A stretch of 64,000 nt of DNA, taken from the NCBI RefSeq assembly GCF_900110835.1, contig NZ_FOJG01000001.1, forward strand, positions 2,635,499 through 2,699,498, read 5' to 3'. How positions within the stretch are numbered: the stretch's first letter is position 1; every line of letters starts with the position of its first letter. The DNA comes from Chitinophaga arvensicola. Its GTDB lineage: Bacteria > Bacteroidota > Bacteroidia > Chitinophagales > Chitinophagaceae. A program made the position numbers and the translations under genes. The notes beneath the pieces were generated by a model, which did not search any database, was not told where the DNA came from, and worked only from the letters and a program-made list of their open reading frames with translations. Positions 35,106 through 43,763 of this stretch are shown here, piece after piece.

Positions 35106-38100
35106 TTAGAAAGTGGCATTTAAAGTCAGACCATAACTACGGCTGGCTGGTAACATAAATACATCCACTCCGCTAAGTCCGTTGGAGGTAGACATGGTCT
35201 GCTCCGGATCAAATGGTGCTTTCTTTGAGAAGTAGAACAGGTTACGGCCGGTGGCAGATACCTTTAATGCTTTCACCACATTGCTTTTCAGCGGAATGGT
35301 ATAACCCAGGGCCGCTTCTCTCAATCTTATAGTGGTAGCGCTGTACATATATTCGCCGGAAGCGCCGGTTCTGCCGCCTACTACATCGTACCATTTCTGG
35401 GCATCTACTTTCGTAACTGCCTGTCCGTTTTCGTCAACACCATTTACAGTAACACCACCTGCATCGCGGGCGGCGCCGGATGCAGCAGATACGCCATAGC
35501 CATCCATCAGGGACTGGGTTACAGACATTACCTGTCCGCCGAATTTGCCGTCGATCAGGAAGGATAAAGTGAAGTTGTTGAAAGCGAAATTGTTGCTCCA
35601 GCCGAGCTGCCATTTGGTATTGGCATTACCCAGGTATTGCATCTGGCCATCTGCCAGGGAAGGCGCACCATTGCTGATAATTACCCGGCCCTGGTTATCA
35701 CGTTTTAACACAGTACCATAAATGTCGCCAAAGGAACCACCCACTTTAAACTGGGAAGCATAGTTGGCGCCGGTGCCGTCGCCGGTCAGACTGAAACGGT
35801 CTACAAACGGCGACAGGGAAATAATCCTGTTATCGTTTACGGCGTAGTTCAGTGCTGTATTCCATTTCAGTTTGGTATTTCTCAGCACATCATAACGGAT
35901 CATTGCTTCTACGCCCTGGTTCTGGATATTACCTGCATTGATGAAGTAGGTATTATACAAGGTGGCATTCGGTGCCGCAATTTCCATGGTCTGGTTAGTG
36001 GTATTGGTCTTGTAGTAAGTCAGGTCTACACTCAGACGGCTGTCGAAAAAGCGCCATTCCGTACCCAATTCCAGTGATTTTGTTTTCTCTGGTTTCAGGT
36101 TGTTGAAAGGACCAGCCGTTCTCACAGATACATTACCGCCGGTGATCAGCAGGTTATCGGGAGCATTACTCTGGTATGCCAGCGGAGAATTACCTACGAT
36201 GGCGTATGAACCACGGATCTTACTGTATGTAATAGCAGCAGGCATTTTCAACAGGCTGCTCAGGATCACATTCAAACCTGCAGAAGGGTAGAAGTAGGAA
36301 AGCTGGTTGGTAAACGCCAGGTTGGAAGCCCAGTCGTTACGAGCCGTCAGATCCAGGTAAGCCCAGTCTTTATAAGAGATATTCACGCTACCAAATACAG
36401 ACTGCCACTGACTGTGTTTATTCTGTAAGGTACCGGAATTACGTGCATTGAGTGTTTTGATGTTTTGTATCGTAAAGATATTAGGGAGATATAAGCCTTC
36501 CTGTCCTGCTACGATGTAGTCGCCGTTCGTTTTCACATCCCGGATACTTCCACCCACCAGGCCGGTGAAATGGAAGTCATTGGCCGGAATATTGAAGTTG
36601 GCAATCAGGTCTCCGTATTGTTGTGTGGTGGTATTGTTGTTGTAGTTGTAACCGCCGTTTTTGGAAGCCAGCGTCGCTTGTGTACCTGCATAGATTTTCT
36701 GCTCATACACATCATTGATACGGTCAATGCTTCCTCTTCCCTGTACATTCAACCAGCTATTGATATCATATTTCAGGTTGGCATTCAGGAGTAATCTGTT
36801 GCGGCTCAGACTATTGGTATTGCGGTTTAATATCCACCATGGATTCTGCTGAAGATCTTCTGAAAAAGGCCAGTTCTGTACCATCAGGTTATTCCGGGAT
36901 GGGTCAGGGATTTCAAAATGATCGCGGTATGGGCTGATATCTTTTCCACGTGGGAACAGGTATAAACCGGTGAGTGGGTTGAAATAAAAACCGGATAAAG
37001 GCGTATTGTCAATTTTCTGTGTCATGTAATTCACGTCAGCAGAAGCAGTGAGTTTATCATTCAGAAAATGCCCCGTTTCTTTAAAGCTCAGGTTATGACG
37101 ACCTAATTTATTACCTGCTTCCAGTCCTCTGGCAGAGGTGTTGGCATAGGAGAAATAGCTTTGTGCTTTCTCTGAGCCACCGGCGAGACTGATGGCATTA
37201 GTAAAGTTGGTGCCGGTTTGCAGGAAGTCAGATACATTGTCCGCAGCTCCGTTGATCTTGGCGCCCCAGCTTTTGGTAGTGGGATCGGCAGATTGTCCGT
37301 AGTTATTCTGGAAATCCGGTTTGTAAGCCGCCTGGCTCATGTTGAAGCCAGAGGAAATATTGATTACGGTACGACCGGCTTTTCCGCTTTTGGTAGTCAC
37401 AATAATAACCCCATTGGCGCCCTGGCTGCCATATAAAGCAGCAGCAGAAGCTCCTTTCAGCACGGAAATGCTTTCAATATCTTCCGGATTGAGGTTGGAG
37501 ATCGGATCGCCACCATCGTAGGAACTGCTACCACCGTAGATACTACCGGGTTGCGTGGTGAGGGTGTTATTCATAGGCACACCATCAATCACATACAGGG
37601 CCTGGTTGCTACCAAGACCTGATTTGCTACCACGCAGGATTACTTTAGCAGAACCACCTACACCGGAAGCGCTGGAGGAGATAGTCAGACCGGCTACTTT
37701 ACCATTCAGGGTGTTTACCAGGTTGGCATCTTTCGCTTTGGTCAATTCCAGTCCATCCAGTTGCTGGGTAGAGTAGGTAATGGATTTTTCGGTTCTTTTA
37801 ATACCGAGGGCTGTTACCACTACAGCGCCCAGCTGGGCGTCCTGTACGGCCAGGGTGATGTTGATATTGGCGTCGCTGCCTACTGTCACCGTTTTGGTTT
37901 CGTAGCCAAGGATGCTGACAATCAGTATATCACCAGGATTGGCCTGTAAGGTAAACCCACCTGTTGCATTGGTGAGCGTACCACGGGTAGTGCCCTTTAT
38001 CTGGATAGACACACCTTGCAGCGGCTGGCCATCATTGCCGGTCACTTTACCCTGTATGGGAGCGGCCTGCACTACGGGAGCAACTGCCGGCTGAGACCTG

Positions 38101-38456
38101 GGGCTGATCACGATGGTTTTGTCAATGATATTATAGTTATATAATTTATTGTTCAGGCAGGCGTTCAGCACTTCTGTGAGTGTGGCCTGGCTCATGTTAA
38201 GATTTACCGGGGGAGCTTTCTCCAGTAATTTCTCGTCATAAACGAATTCGTAACCTGTCTGGCGGCTGATGCTGTTGAAAACATCGTAGAGAGGAAGACG
38301 TTTCCCCTTGATGGTAACAGACTGAGAGAATGTTTTGGCGCTCAGATGTAAGGTGAATAACAAAGTCAGTATTGCAGTTAACCGCATAATTAACAGTAAT
38401 TTTCTTTGCATACGTCCTCCTTTCCCGGGGACTTTGCAAGTACCAAGTAGTTCCAT
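35106..38456 (-). CDS. SusC/RagA-type TonB-dependent receptor with STN domain
   Basis: A 1116-residue outer-membrane importer. A signal segment (about 20-45) precedes the STN domain (about 48-115, LPLYDVFNSISRQTGYEF), a carboxypeptidase-D-like domain (about 133-205, GKVTGNDGQPLQGVSIQIKG), the plug (YVIDGVPMNN, LYGSQGANGVIIVTTK) and a long barrel ending in TLNATF. The STN domain together with the ECF sigma/FecR pair just upstream makes a complete trans-envelope signalling set: substrate binding should induce the locus. The cargo is probably N-glycan-derived, judging by the GH18 gene. Confidence 0.95.
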   Translation of the reverse strand: MELLGTCKVPGKGGRMQRKLLLIMRLTAILTLLFTLHLSAKTFSQSVTIKGKRLPLYDVFNSISRQTGYEFVYDEKLLEKAPPVNLNMSQATLTEVLNACLNNKLYNYNIIDKTIVISPRSQPAVAPVVQAAPIQGKVTGNDGQPLQGVSIQIKGTTRGTLTNATGGFTLQANPGDILIVSILGYETKTVTVGSDANINITLAVQDAQLGAVVVTALGIKRTEKSITYSTQQLDGLELTKAKDANLVNTLNGKVAGLTISSSASGVGGSAKVILRGSKSGLGSNQALYVIDGVPMNNTLTTQPGSIYGGSSSYDGGDPISNLNPEDIESISVLKGASAAALYGSQGANGVIIVTTKSGKAGRTVINISSGFNMSQAAYKPDFQNNYGQSADPTTKSWGAKINGAADNVSDFLQTGTNFTNAISLAGGSEKAQSYFSYANTSARGLEAGNKLGRHNLSFKETGHFLNDKLTASADVNYMTQKIDNTPLSGFYFNPLTGLYLFPRGKDISPYRDHFEIPDPSRNNLMVQNWPFSEDLQQNPWWILNRNTNSLSRNRLLLNANLKYDINSWLNVQGRGSIDRINDVYEQKIYAGTQATLASKNGGYNYNNNTTTQQYGDLIANFNIPANDFHFTGLVGGSIRDVKTNGDYIVAGQEGLYLPNIFTIQNIKTLNARNSGTLQNKHSQWQSVFGSVNISYKDWAYLDLTARNDWASNLAFTNQLSYFYPSAGLNVILSSLLKMPAAITYSKIRGSYAIVGNSPLAYQSNAPDNLLITGGNVSVRTAGPFNNLKPEKTKSLELGTEWRFFDSRLSVDLTYYKTNTTNQTMEIAAPNATLYNTYFINAGNIQNQGVEAMIRYDVLRNTKLKWNTALNYAVNDNRIISLSPFVDRFSLTGDGTGANYASQFKVGGSFGDIYGTVLKRDNQGRVIISNGAPSLADGQMQYLGNANTKWQLGWSNNFAFNNFTLSFLIDGKFGGQVMSVTQSLMDGYGVSAASGAARDAGGVTVNGVDENGQAVTKVDAQKWYDVVGGRTGASGEYMYSATTIRLREAALGYTIPLKSNVVKALKVSATGRNLFYFSKKAPFDPEQTMSTSNGLSGVDVFMLPASRSYGLTLNATF

Positions 38457-38639
38457 ACTTTTGTGTTGTTGGCTTAATAATTCAATTTTCTAAATGATTC
38501 AGGGAGTTGGGTTGCCTTCTATAGCCGGGAGCACTGCAATGCTTCCGGTTTTTTTACAACCGGCAGTGGAATTAGTTACGTCTTCATAACCTAAAAAGTT
38601 TTAGATGATCAATTCATAAGTGGACAAATAGCGTGTTGA

Positions 38640-39812
38640 TTACTGCGGATCGGTTGGTTTTACGAGGATCCTGTTGTCGTTAATGTCAAAGTGAACCCGT
38701 TTTGTTGATGATAAAATCTTTAATAAAGCAGCTGCATTCTCTCTGCGGGAAATGATCCCGGTTAATCGTATATCCGACAGATCGCCTTCGTAGGAGACCT
38801 CTATATTATACCATCTGGCCATCTGGCGCATAATGGTTTGTATGCTCGTATTGCGGAACCTGAATTTTCCTTCTTTCCAGGCCAGTGCCTGTTCCATATC
38901 TGCCTCTCCGATCTGGAAGTTGTCGTTTCCGGGAGCCAGGCTACCATCAAAGCCGGGTTGCAGGAGACTTTTCACGTTGCCGTGCACCAGTTGAACAGCT
39001 CCTGATTCCAGGGTAGTCGTAATCGTTTGTTCATCGGCGTAAGCCATAATATTAAAGCTGGTACCCAGCACCTTTACCTCCATGTCCGACTGGCCTTTTA
39101 CTTTCACCCGGAATGGTTGCTGTGCATTGGGAGCTACCTGGAAGTACCCTTCTCCGGAAATCTCCACCAGTCTTTCTTTTTCGGCAAAGGCGGTAGGGAA
39201 GCGGATACTGCTGGAAGCATTCAGCCATACCTTACTGCCGTCTGCCAGGGTAAGCTGGTATTGGCCTCCCCGGGGGGTGACAACTGTATTATATACCACT
39301 GCGGCGCCCGCGCCTTCTGCTTCATACGCCAGCCCCTGACCGGAGTTGGTGATACGGGCATCGCCCTGTTTGGCGAGGTTGCCGGTGTTGGCGCTGTCCA
39401 GCGGAATAGTACTGCCATCGGCAAGCACCAGCATGGCCTTGTTACCACCCGGCGCCAGCGGTGGATGCTTTTGCATCGCCACGGGGGCGGAATGCCGTAC
39501 CCGACTCAGGTAAAATCCGCCTGCCAGTAAAGCGGCGCCCAATATGGCTGCTGCCGCAGCATATTGTTTAAGATACCGGATATGCGTTCTGCGTCCTGGC
39601 GATTGGAGGATCCTTTGCAGGATCTCTTCCCCTTCCCCGGTTGCCCAGTTGCTTTGCGGCGCGGTATTATGCAATGTTTGCATAATATCGGCTTTGATCT
39701 CCGGTTCGTAGTCATTGCCGGTTACCATTTCCTGTAAACGCAGCAATTCCTCCTGGCTGATCTGGCCATTCTTGTATTTTTCAAGTAATAACTGTACTTC
39801 CGTTGTGGACAT
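38640..39812 (-). CDS. FecR family anti-sigma factor
   Basis: A 390-residue inner-membrane regulator. Cytoplasmic sigma-binding region about 1-80 (LLLEKYKNGQISQEELLRL), membrane helix about 88-106 (AAAAAILGAALLAGGFYL), periplasmic FecR domain about 175-280 (TLADGSKVWLNASSSIRFP, VEISGEGYFQV) and DUF4974 about 315-388. It is downstream of the ECF sigma gene (88 bp) and 183 bp upstream of the STN-containing SusC, so all parts of the cell-surface signalling relay are present. Confidence 0.94.
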   Translation of the reverse strand: MSTTEVQLLLEKYKNGQISQEELLRLQEMVTGNDYEPEIKADIMQTLHNTAPQSNWATGEGEEILQRILQSPGRRTHIRYLKQYAAAAAILGAALLAGGFYLSRVRHSAPVAMQKHPPLAPGGNKAMLVLADGSTIPLDSANTGNLAKQGDARITNSGQGLAYEAEGAGAAVVYNTVVTPRGGQYQLTLADGSKVWLNASSSIRFPTAFAEKERLVEISGEGYFQVAPNAQQPFRVKVKGQSDMEVKVLGTSFNIMAYADEQTITTTLESGAVQLVHGNVKSLLQPGFDGSLAPGNDNFQIGEADMEQALAWKEGKFRFRNTSIQTIMRQMARWYNIEVSYEGDLSDIRLTGIISRRENAAALLKILSSTKRVHFDINDNRILVKPTDPQ

Positions 39813-39900
39813 TATCAGCGTTTTGACAGGTTGATGTAGATAAAGACGAGCGGCGAAATAAAAAGGAGTATCCTGTCTGAAAATTTTTTTTCAAGACGGA

Positions 39901-40500
39901 TTATTTCCGGAAAGTGAGCAGCAGCAACAATATGGGGATAATGTCATTTTGTAAACGGGCCTTTACAAAGGCACGCACGGCATGAAGGGCCAGGCTCATC
40001 TGCTTTTTTACGGTGTGCACAGAGATATTCAGTTGCTGCGATACCTCCTCATTGCTCCAGCCCTGTTTCCGGGCGAGGTACACTTTTCTGCGTTCCGGGG
40101 GAAGTCCGGATACCGCCTTATGAAGAATATCGTCGTATTCCCGCTGCAGCAGCAGGTGATCGGTATCGTTCTGCGCTTCGGGTTGGTTTTTCAGGTGGAA
40201 ATCGTAGGCTTTCAGCCTCACTACCTGCTTTTTGAATCCATCGTAGATGTGATTGCGTGTCAGGATAAAGAGATAGTCTTTGAACTGTTTTACCTGGTTC
40301 ATATCGCCCCGTTTGAGCCAGACTTTCATAAATACTTCCTGCACAATTTCCCGGGCGAGGCTATTGTCTTTCACGTAGAGCATGGCTACTTCATACACCT
40401 GCCCGCTGTAATGACGGAACAGGAGGGTATAGGCGTCCCCGTCACCCGTGGCCACTTGTTGCAACAAATCATGTTCATCTATCAGGGAAATGTTTGACAA
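39901..40500 (-). CDS. ECF RNA polymerase sigma-70 factor (TTG start)
   Basis: A 199-residue sigma factor. Region 2 at about 20-90 (LLFRHYSGQVYEVAMLYV, EIVQEVFMKVW) and region 4 at about 130-185 (LPPERRKVYLARKQGWSNEEVSQQL). The frame has no ATG near its front: a stop codon lies two codons upstream and the first candidate is TTG at 40500, giving a typical ECF N-terminus. A TTG start may keep the sigma level low. It drives the FecR/SusC/SusD/GH18 set downstream. Confidence 0.9.
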   Translation of the reverse strand: MSNISLIDEHDLLQQVATGDGDAYTLLFRHYSGQVYEVAMLYVKDNSLAREIVQEVFMKVWLKRGDMNQVKQFKDYLFILTRNHIYDGFKKQVVRLKAYDFHLKNQPEAQNDTDHLLLQREYDDILHKAVSGLPPERRKVYLARKQGWSNEEVSQQLNISVHTVKKQMSLALHAVRAFVKARLQNDIIPILLLLLTFRK

Positions 40501-40643
40501 AGTTCAAAGTTTTGTACCCTTTACAGGGCAATAGACATAGTAAATTTAGGGGACCGGGATTTAATAATAAAATAATTTATACGGGAGGGAGAAGGGAGGA
40601 AGGTGTTTTTTTAAGTAAGGAAATTATTGTGTATTTTCAAGGT

Positions 40644-41462
40644 ATGCCAACTTTTAGCCCCGGAATTCAATGGGTGGTTCAGCGGAATCTGACCCACGTC
40701 GCAGACTTTAATAATTTACGGTTGTCCTGTGAAGAAGCAGGAATTTATTTTCAGGCTATAGACATTATTCCGTTTTCTCCTGATCTCCCTGTTTTTGATA
40801 CCAGTCGCAGAAGTATCATTTATGGCTCAACGACTTTTTGCAATTTGGCAGCGACGGACCAGGAATTGAAAACAGGACTTTTTTTTGATGAAGCGCGTTT
40901 TTCTATAGGGAATTATTTTCAGCGTTGGGGTAAATATATGTTGAACTACGGTGCAGTGATCACCACTTTTGAGGAGTTGATGAGCCGGGATGTTTTACCT
41001 GAGCAACTATTTTTTATCCGGCCGGATGATGACAGCAAATCTTTCTCAGGAGAAATAAAGTCGTTCGGGGAAATCAGCCGATGGTACGAGCAGTTAAAAA
41101 TGGTGGAAAATACGAACCTCTCGCCTGATAGTGCCATTGTAGTATCGGATCCCTGGCAGATCCGTTATGAATGGCGTTTGTGGATCGTGGAGGGAAAAGT
41201 AGTTGCTGCTTCGAAATACCGTACGGATTTTAAGCTGACGAAAGAGCGGGGTTGTCCGGAAGAAGTTATCACGTTTGCAGAAAACCGTTGTGCTGAGTAT
41301 ACACCGCATGATGTTTTTGTAATGGATGTCTGTTTATGCGGTGAGGAGCTTTTTATAGTGGAATGCGGATGTATGAATGCTGAAGGATTTTATCATGCAG
41401 ATATAGGCGCCATTGTAACGGCTGTCAGCCGCTATTTCGCTGGTTTGGATATAAGGAAATAA
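40644..41462 (+). CDS. ATP-grasp domain protein (R2K clade, DUF4343-like)
   Basis: A 272-residue cytoplasmic protein. The second half shows a divergent ATP-grasp: FIRPDDDSKSFSGE (nucleotide-lid region), EWRLWIVEGKVVAASKYR (catalytic strand) and VFVMDVCL-EELFIVECG-MNAEGFY (metal-binding Asp/Glu/Asn cluster). This matches the R2K group described with CDC123, for which roles in peptide or protein modification were predicted. Substrate unknown. Start ATG 40644 is preferred over 40494, which would overlap the sigma gene and add a low-complexity stretch. Confidence 0.78.
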   Translation: MPTFSPGIQWVVQRNLTHVADFNNLRLSCEEAGIYFQAIDIIPFSPDLPVFDTSRRSIIYGSTTFCNLAATDQELKTGLFFDEARFSIGNYFQRWGKYMLNYGAVITTFEELMSRDVLPEQLFFIRPDDDSKSFSGEIKSFGEISRWYEQLKMVENTNLSPDSAIVVSDPWQIRYEWRLWIVEGKVVAASKYRTDFKLTKERGCPEEVITFAENRCAEYTPHDVFVMDVCLCGEELFIVECGCMNAEGFYHADIGAIVTAVSRYFAGLDIRK

Positions 41463-41544
41463 CAGGGAAATTACTACGCATTTACACTGCGTTTCATGTG
41501 CATATATTACACTTAATTCCTGATGATCATTAATTTTTAATCTT

Positions 41545-42036
41545 ATGAATGATTTTAAATTCTGGCAGATTATTGAAGACGCATGGGCAGCTTCTCCGGC
41601 TTTACTGGAAATGAGAAACAATGTCCTGAGAACCAATGATGCCATCCTGATTGAAGATCTTACCGGGGAAGTTTATGGTGCTATCACCAATAATATCCGC
41701 GATATTTTACGGGGTCTTGACAAGGAGCAGCTGACAGCATTTAATCATATCATGGAACAGAAATTGTTTCAGATAGACCGGAAAGATATCCAGGCCTATA
41801 CAGACGGATCAGACGATGGTTTTCTTTATTGCAGGTGCTTTATTGTAGGGATGGGGAAAACGTATTATGAGATGATTGAAGAGCATCCTTCCAAAGCTAC
41901 CTGCGATGCGGAAGCAGAAATTGTAGGGTTTATCGGCTACATCGTTTACCAGGAATTGTTTGCCGAGGAGTTTGAACGGTATACGGTGCACAACATCGAA
42001 AGCTGTTCCAATGCCGAAGGCTGGGGGAAAGCGTAG
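41545..42036 (+). CDS. DUF4240 domain protein
   Basis: A 163-residue cytoplasmic acidic protein that begins with the DUF4240 signature pattern (FWQIIEDAWAAS) and continues LLRGLDKEQLTAFNHIMEQ-like helices and DGFLYCRCFIVGMGKTYYE. The biochemical role of the family is unknown; related domains occur beside WGR domains and in small accessory clusters. It is 82 bp after the ATP-grasp gene and 13 bp before a YfeS-like gene, so the three may be one transcript. Confidence 0.75.
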   Translation: MNDFKFWQIIEDAWAASPALLEMRNNVLRTNDAILIEDLTGEVYGAITNNIRDILRGLDKEQLTAFNHIMEQKLFQIDRKDIQAYTDGSDDGFLYCRCFIVGMGKTYYEMIEEHPSKATCDAEAEIVGFIGYIVYQELFAEEFERYTVHNIESCSNAEGWGKA

Positions 42037-42049
42037 TAAAAACACATAT

Positions 42050-42562
42050 ATGGATGAAGAAATTTATGGCATCGATAAAGAACATGCACACCCGAGAGCC
42101 ATTGCGCTGATCACAGATGACTTTTTCTGGGATTGCGCAGATGAACTGGCGCCCTTCGGGTCAGACGAAGGAGATGAAGCGTTGGCCACTTTCCGCGAAT
42201 GGCGACGGGCTAATCCTGATACACCCACCATTGAATGTATCAAATGGACCATTATCTCGGTAGGGGAAATGGCGTTCGAAGACTACAATGAAGACCTGCT
42301 GGACAGAGACCTGATACGCCAGCTGAAAGAGGACCCCGGCTACGATGATCAACAGTTTATTTTTACGCTGGATGCCTCCATTATTGCCACTGGCTTCGGA
42401 CAACTGGTAGATGAAGGCACTATCGACGAAGCCAATAAACCACTTATCCACATTGCTCTGGAACGGCAGATTGCCTGGGCGCAGATATCTGAAAGCTGGT
42501 CCTATGCAGAACAGCATATCGGCTACCTGAACATCATGAAAAGAGTATTGGACGAAGTATAA
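42050..42562 (+). CDS. YfeS-like uncharacterised protein
   Basis: A 170-residue acidic cytoplasmic protein. The N-terminal HAHPRAIALITDDFFWDC and DELAPFGSDEGDEAL segments resemble the E. coli YfeS family, from memory. The rest is helical (LNIMKRVLDEV at the end). Start ATG 42050 follows the DUF4240 stop by 13 bp; an in-frame extension to 41960 would overlap that gene. Function unknown. It probably belongs with the DUF4240 neighbour. Confidence 0.7.
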   Translation: MDEEIYGIDKEHAHPRAIALITDDFFWDCADELAPFGSDEGDEALATFREWRRANPDTPTIECIKWTIISVGEMAFEDYNEDLLDRDLIRQLKEDPGYDDQQFIFTLDASIIATGFGQLVDEGTIDEANKPLIHIALERQIAWAQISESWSYAEQHIGYLNIMKRVLDEV

Positions 42563-42584
42563 GCGGAAATGTTGTTAACTTGTA

Positions 42585-42971
42585 ATGTCTTTACATCCTC
42601 CGTTCATGATCACACTCAACGATAAAACATATACCTGCCCGGTAGACGTTACACTCGGATTTATCGGCGGTAAATGGAAATTACTCATTCTTTTCCACCT
42701 GCATTATTTTAGCAGGAGAAGCTATGCCGACATCCGGAAAAACCTGCCCGGCGTCTCGGAGAAAATGCTCAGCCAGCAACTCAAAGAATTGGAAAGGGAT
42801 CACCTGATCGGGAAAAACGTGCTCTCCACAAAACCCTACCGTGTAGAATATTTCCTGGCCCCAGCCGGAAAATCACTCGCACCACTATACGAATTCGCCA
42901 GCGAATGGGGTATCAGCTACCTCAAAGAACACGGCATCGATTATATCCAGGATCAGCAGCTGTATAAATAA
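42585..42971 (+). CDS. HxlR-type winged-helix transcription regulator
   Basis: A 128-residue (or 121 from ATG 42606) dimeric DNA-binding protein. The conserved N-terminal Cys sits in TYTCPVDVTLGFIGGKWK, and the winged helix follows (YADIRKNLPGVSEKMLSQQLKEL, then the wing with KPYRVEYFLAPAG). HxlR members sense oxidants, aldehydes or quinones, often through that Cys. It is 22 bp after the YfeS-like gene. No divergent enzyme target is present, so the regulon is unclear. Confidence 0.9.
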   Translation: MSLHPPFMITLNDKTYTCPVDVTLGFIGGKWKLLILFHLHYFSRRSYADIRKNLPGVSEKMLSQQLKELERDHLIGKNVLSTKPYRVEYFLAPAGKSLAPLYEFASEWGISYLKEHGIDYIQDQQLYK

Positions 42972-43061
42972 CTGCTCACCGGAATTTCGTATTTTCAGGT
43001 AGCGGGGAAGAGCCGTACGATACGGTCTGCTTTATGTCCACCATCATTTAAACCCAACGTT

Positions 43062-43760
43062 ATGAAAAAACTCATCCTGTTATGCACGTTATTCCTGTCC
43101 TGCATTGGCTTCATTAAAGCGGAAGACGCTCCGCTGGGCGCCTGGAAATCAGTAGCCGGAGAAGTAACCAGCGTACTTCTAGTAACGCAACACTGGTTTA
43201 CCATTACCGAATACAATCAGAAAAACTTTATCAGTAGCTACGGCGGTACCTGGAAAGATGCAGGAAACGGGGAAGTGGAAGTCACCATTCATTTCAATAC
43301 CGAGAACAAATCGCAGGTAGGACAAAATACGAGCACACCCGTAAGCATACAAAACGGGCAACTGATCACCGGTAATCCCGGCGGAGGCACACAGCAATGG
43401 ACCCGTATTGATGAAGCCACAGGCCCCCTCGCAGGCAGCTGGCAGATCACGTCCCGGGAAAATAACGGCAAAATGAACCCGATCCCCGATGGCGCCAGAA
43501 GAACATTAAAGATACTCACCAACACCCGCTTTCAATGGATAGCTATCAACCAGGATACCGGCGAATTCTTTGGCTCCGGCGGTGGTACCTATAAGTTTGA
43601 AAACGGTACCTACACGGAAAAAATAGAGTTTTTCTCCCGCGACAACTCCCGCATTGGTGCTTCCCTGTCCTTCAAAGGCAGCGTGTCCGGTAACAACTGG
43701 GATCATAGCGGCAAAAGCTCCAAAGGAGATCCCATTCATGAAGTGTGGACCAGGGAATAG
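43062..43760 (+). CDS. Secreted two-repeat beta protein, uncharacterised
   Basis: A 232-residue protein with a signal peptide (cleavage near IKAED, residue 20). It has two similar halves of about 105 residues, each starting with a Gly-x-Trp motif (PLGAWKSVAGE near 25 and LAGSWQITSREN near 127) and each containing a GGTW/GGTY strand. That suggests two small lipocalin-like barrels, as in DUF4488-type proteins. No catalytic residues are apparent. It is convergent with gamma-glutamyltranspeptidase; the stops are 3 bp apart. Confidence 0.7.
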   Translation: MKKLILLCTLFLSCIGFIKAEDAPLGAWKSVAGEVTSVLLVTQHWFTITEYNQKNFISSYGGTWKDAGNGEVEVTIHFNTENKSQVGQNTSTPVSIQNGQLITGNPGGGTQQWTRIDEATGPLAGSWQITSRENNGKMNPIPDGARRTLKILTNTRFQWIAINQDTGEFFGSGGGTYKFENGTYTEKIEFFSRDNSRIGASLSFKGSVSGNNWDHSGKSSKGDPIHEVWTRE

Positions 43761-43763
43761 GCT

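Noticed and set aside
38530..38556. Hairpin upstream of the SusC gene (CCGGGAGCA... with T-run)
   Set aside because: The T-run is on the plus-strand side, but both flanking genes are on the minus strand, so it is not a terminator for either.
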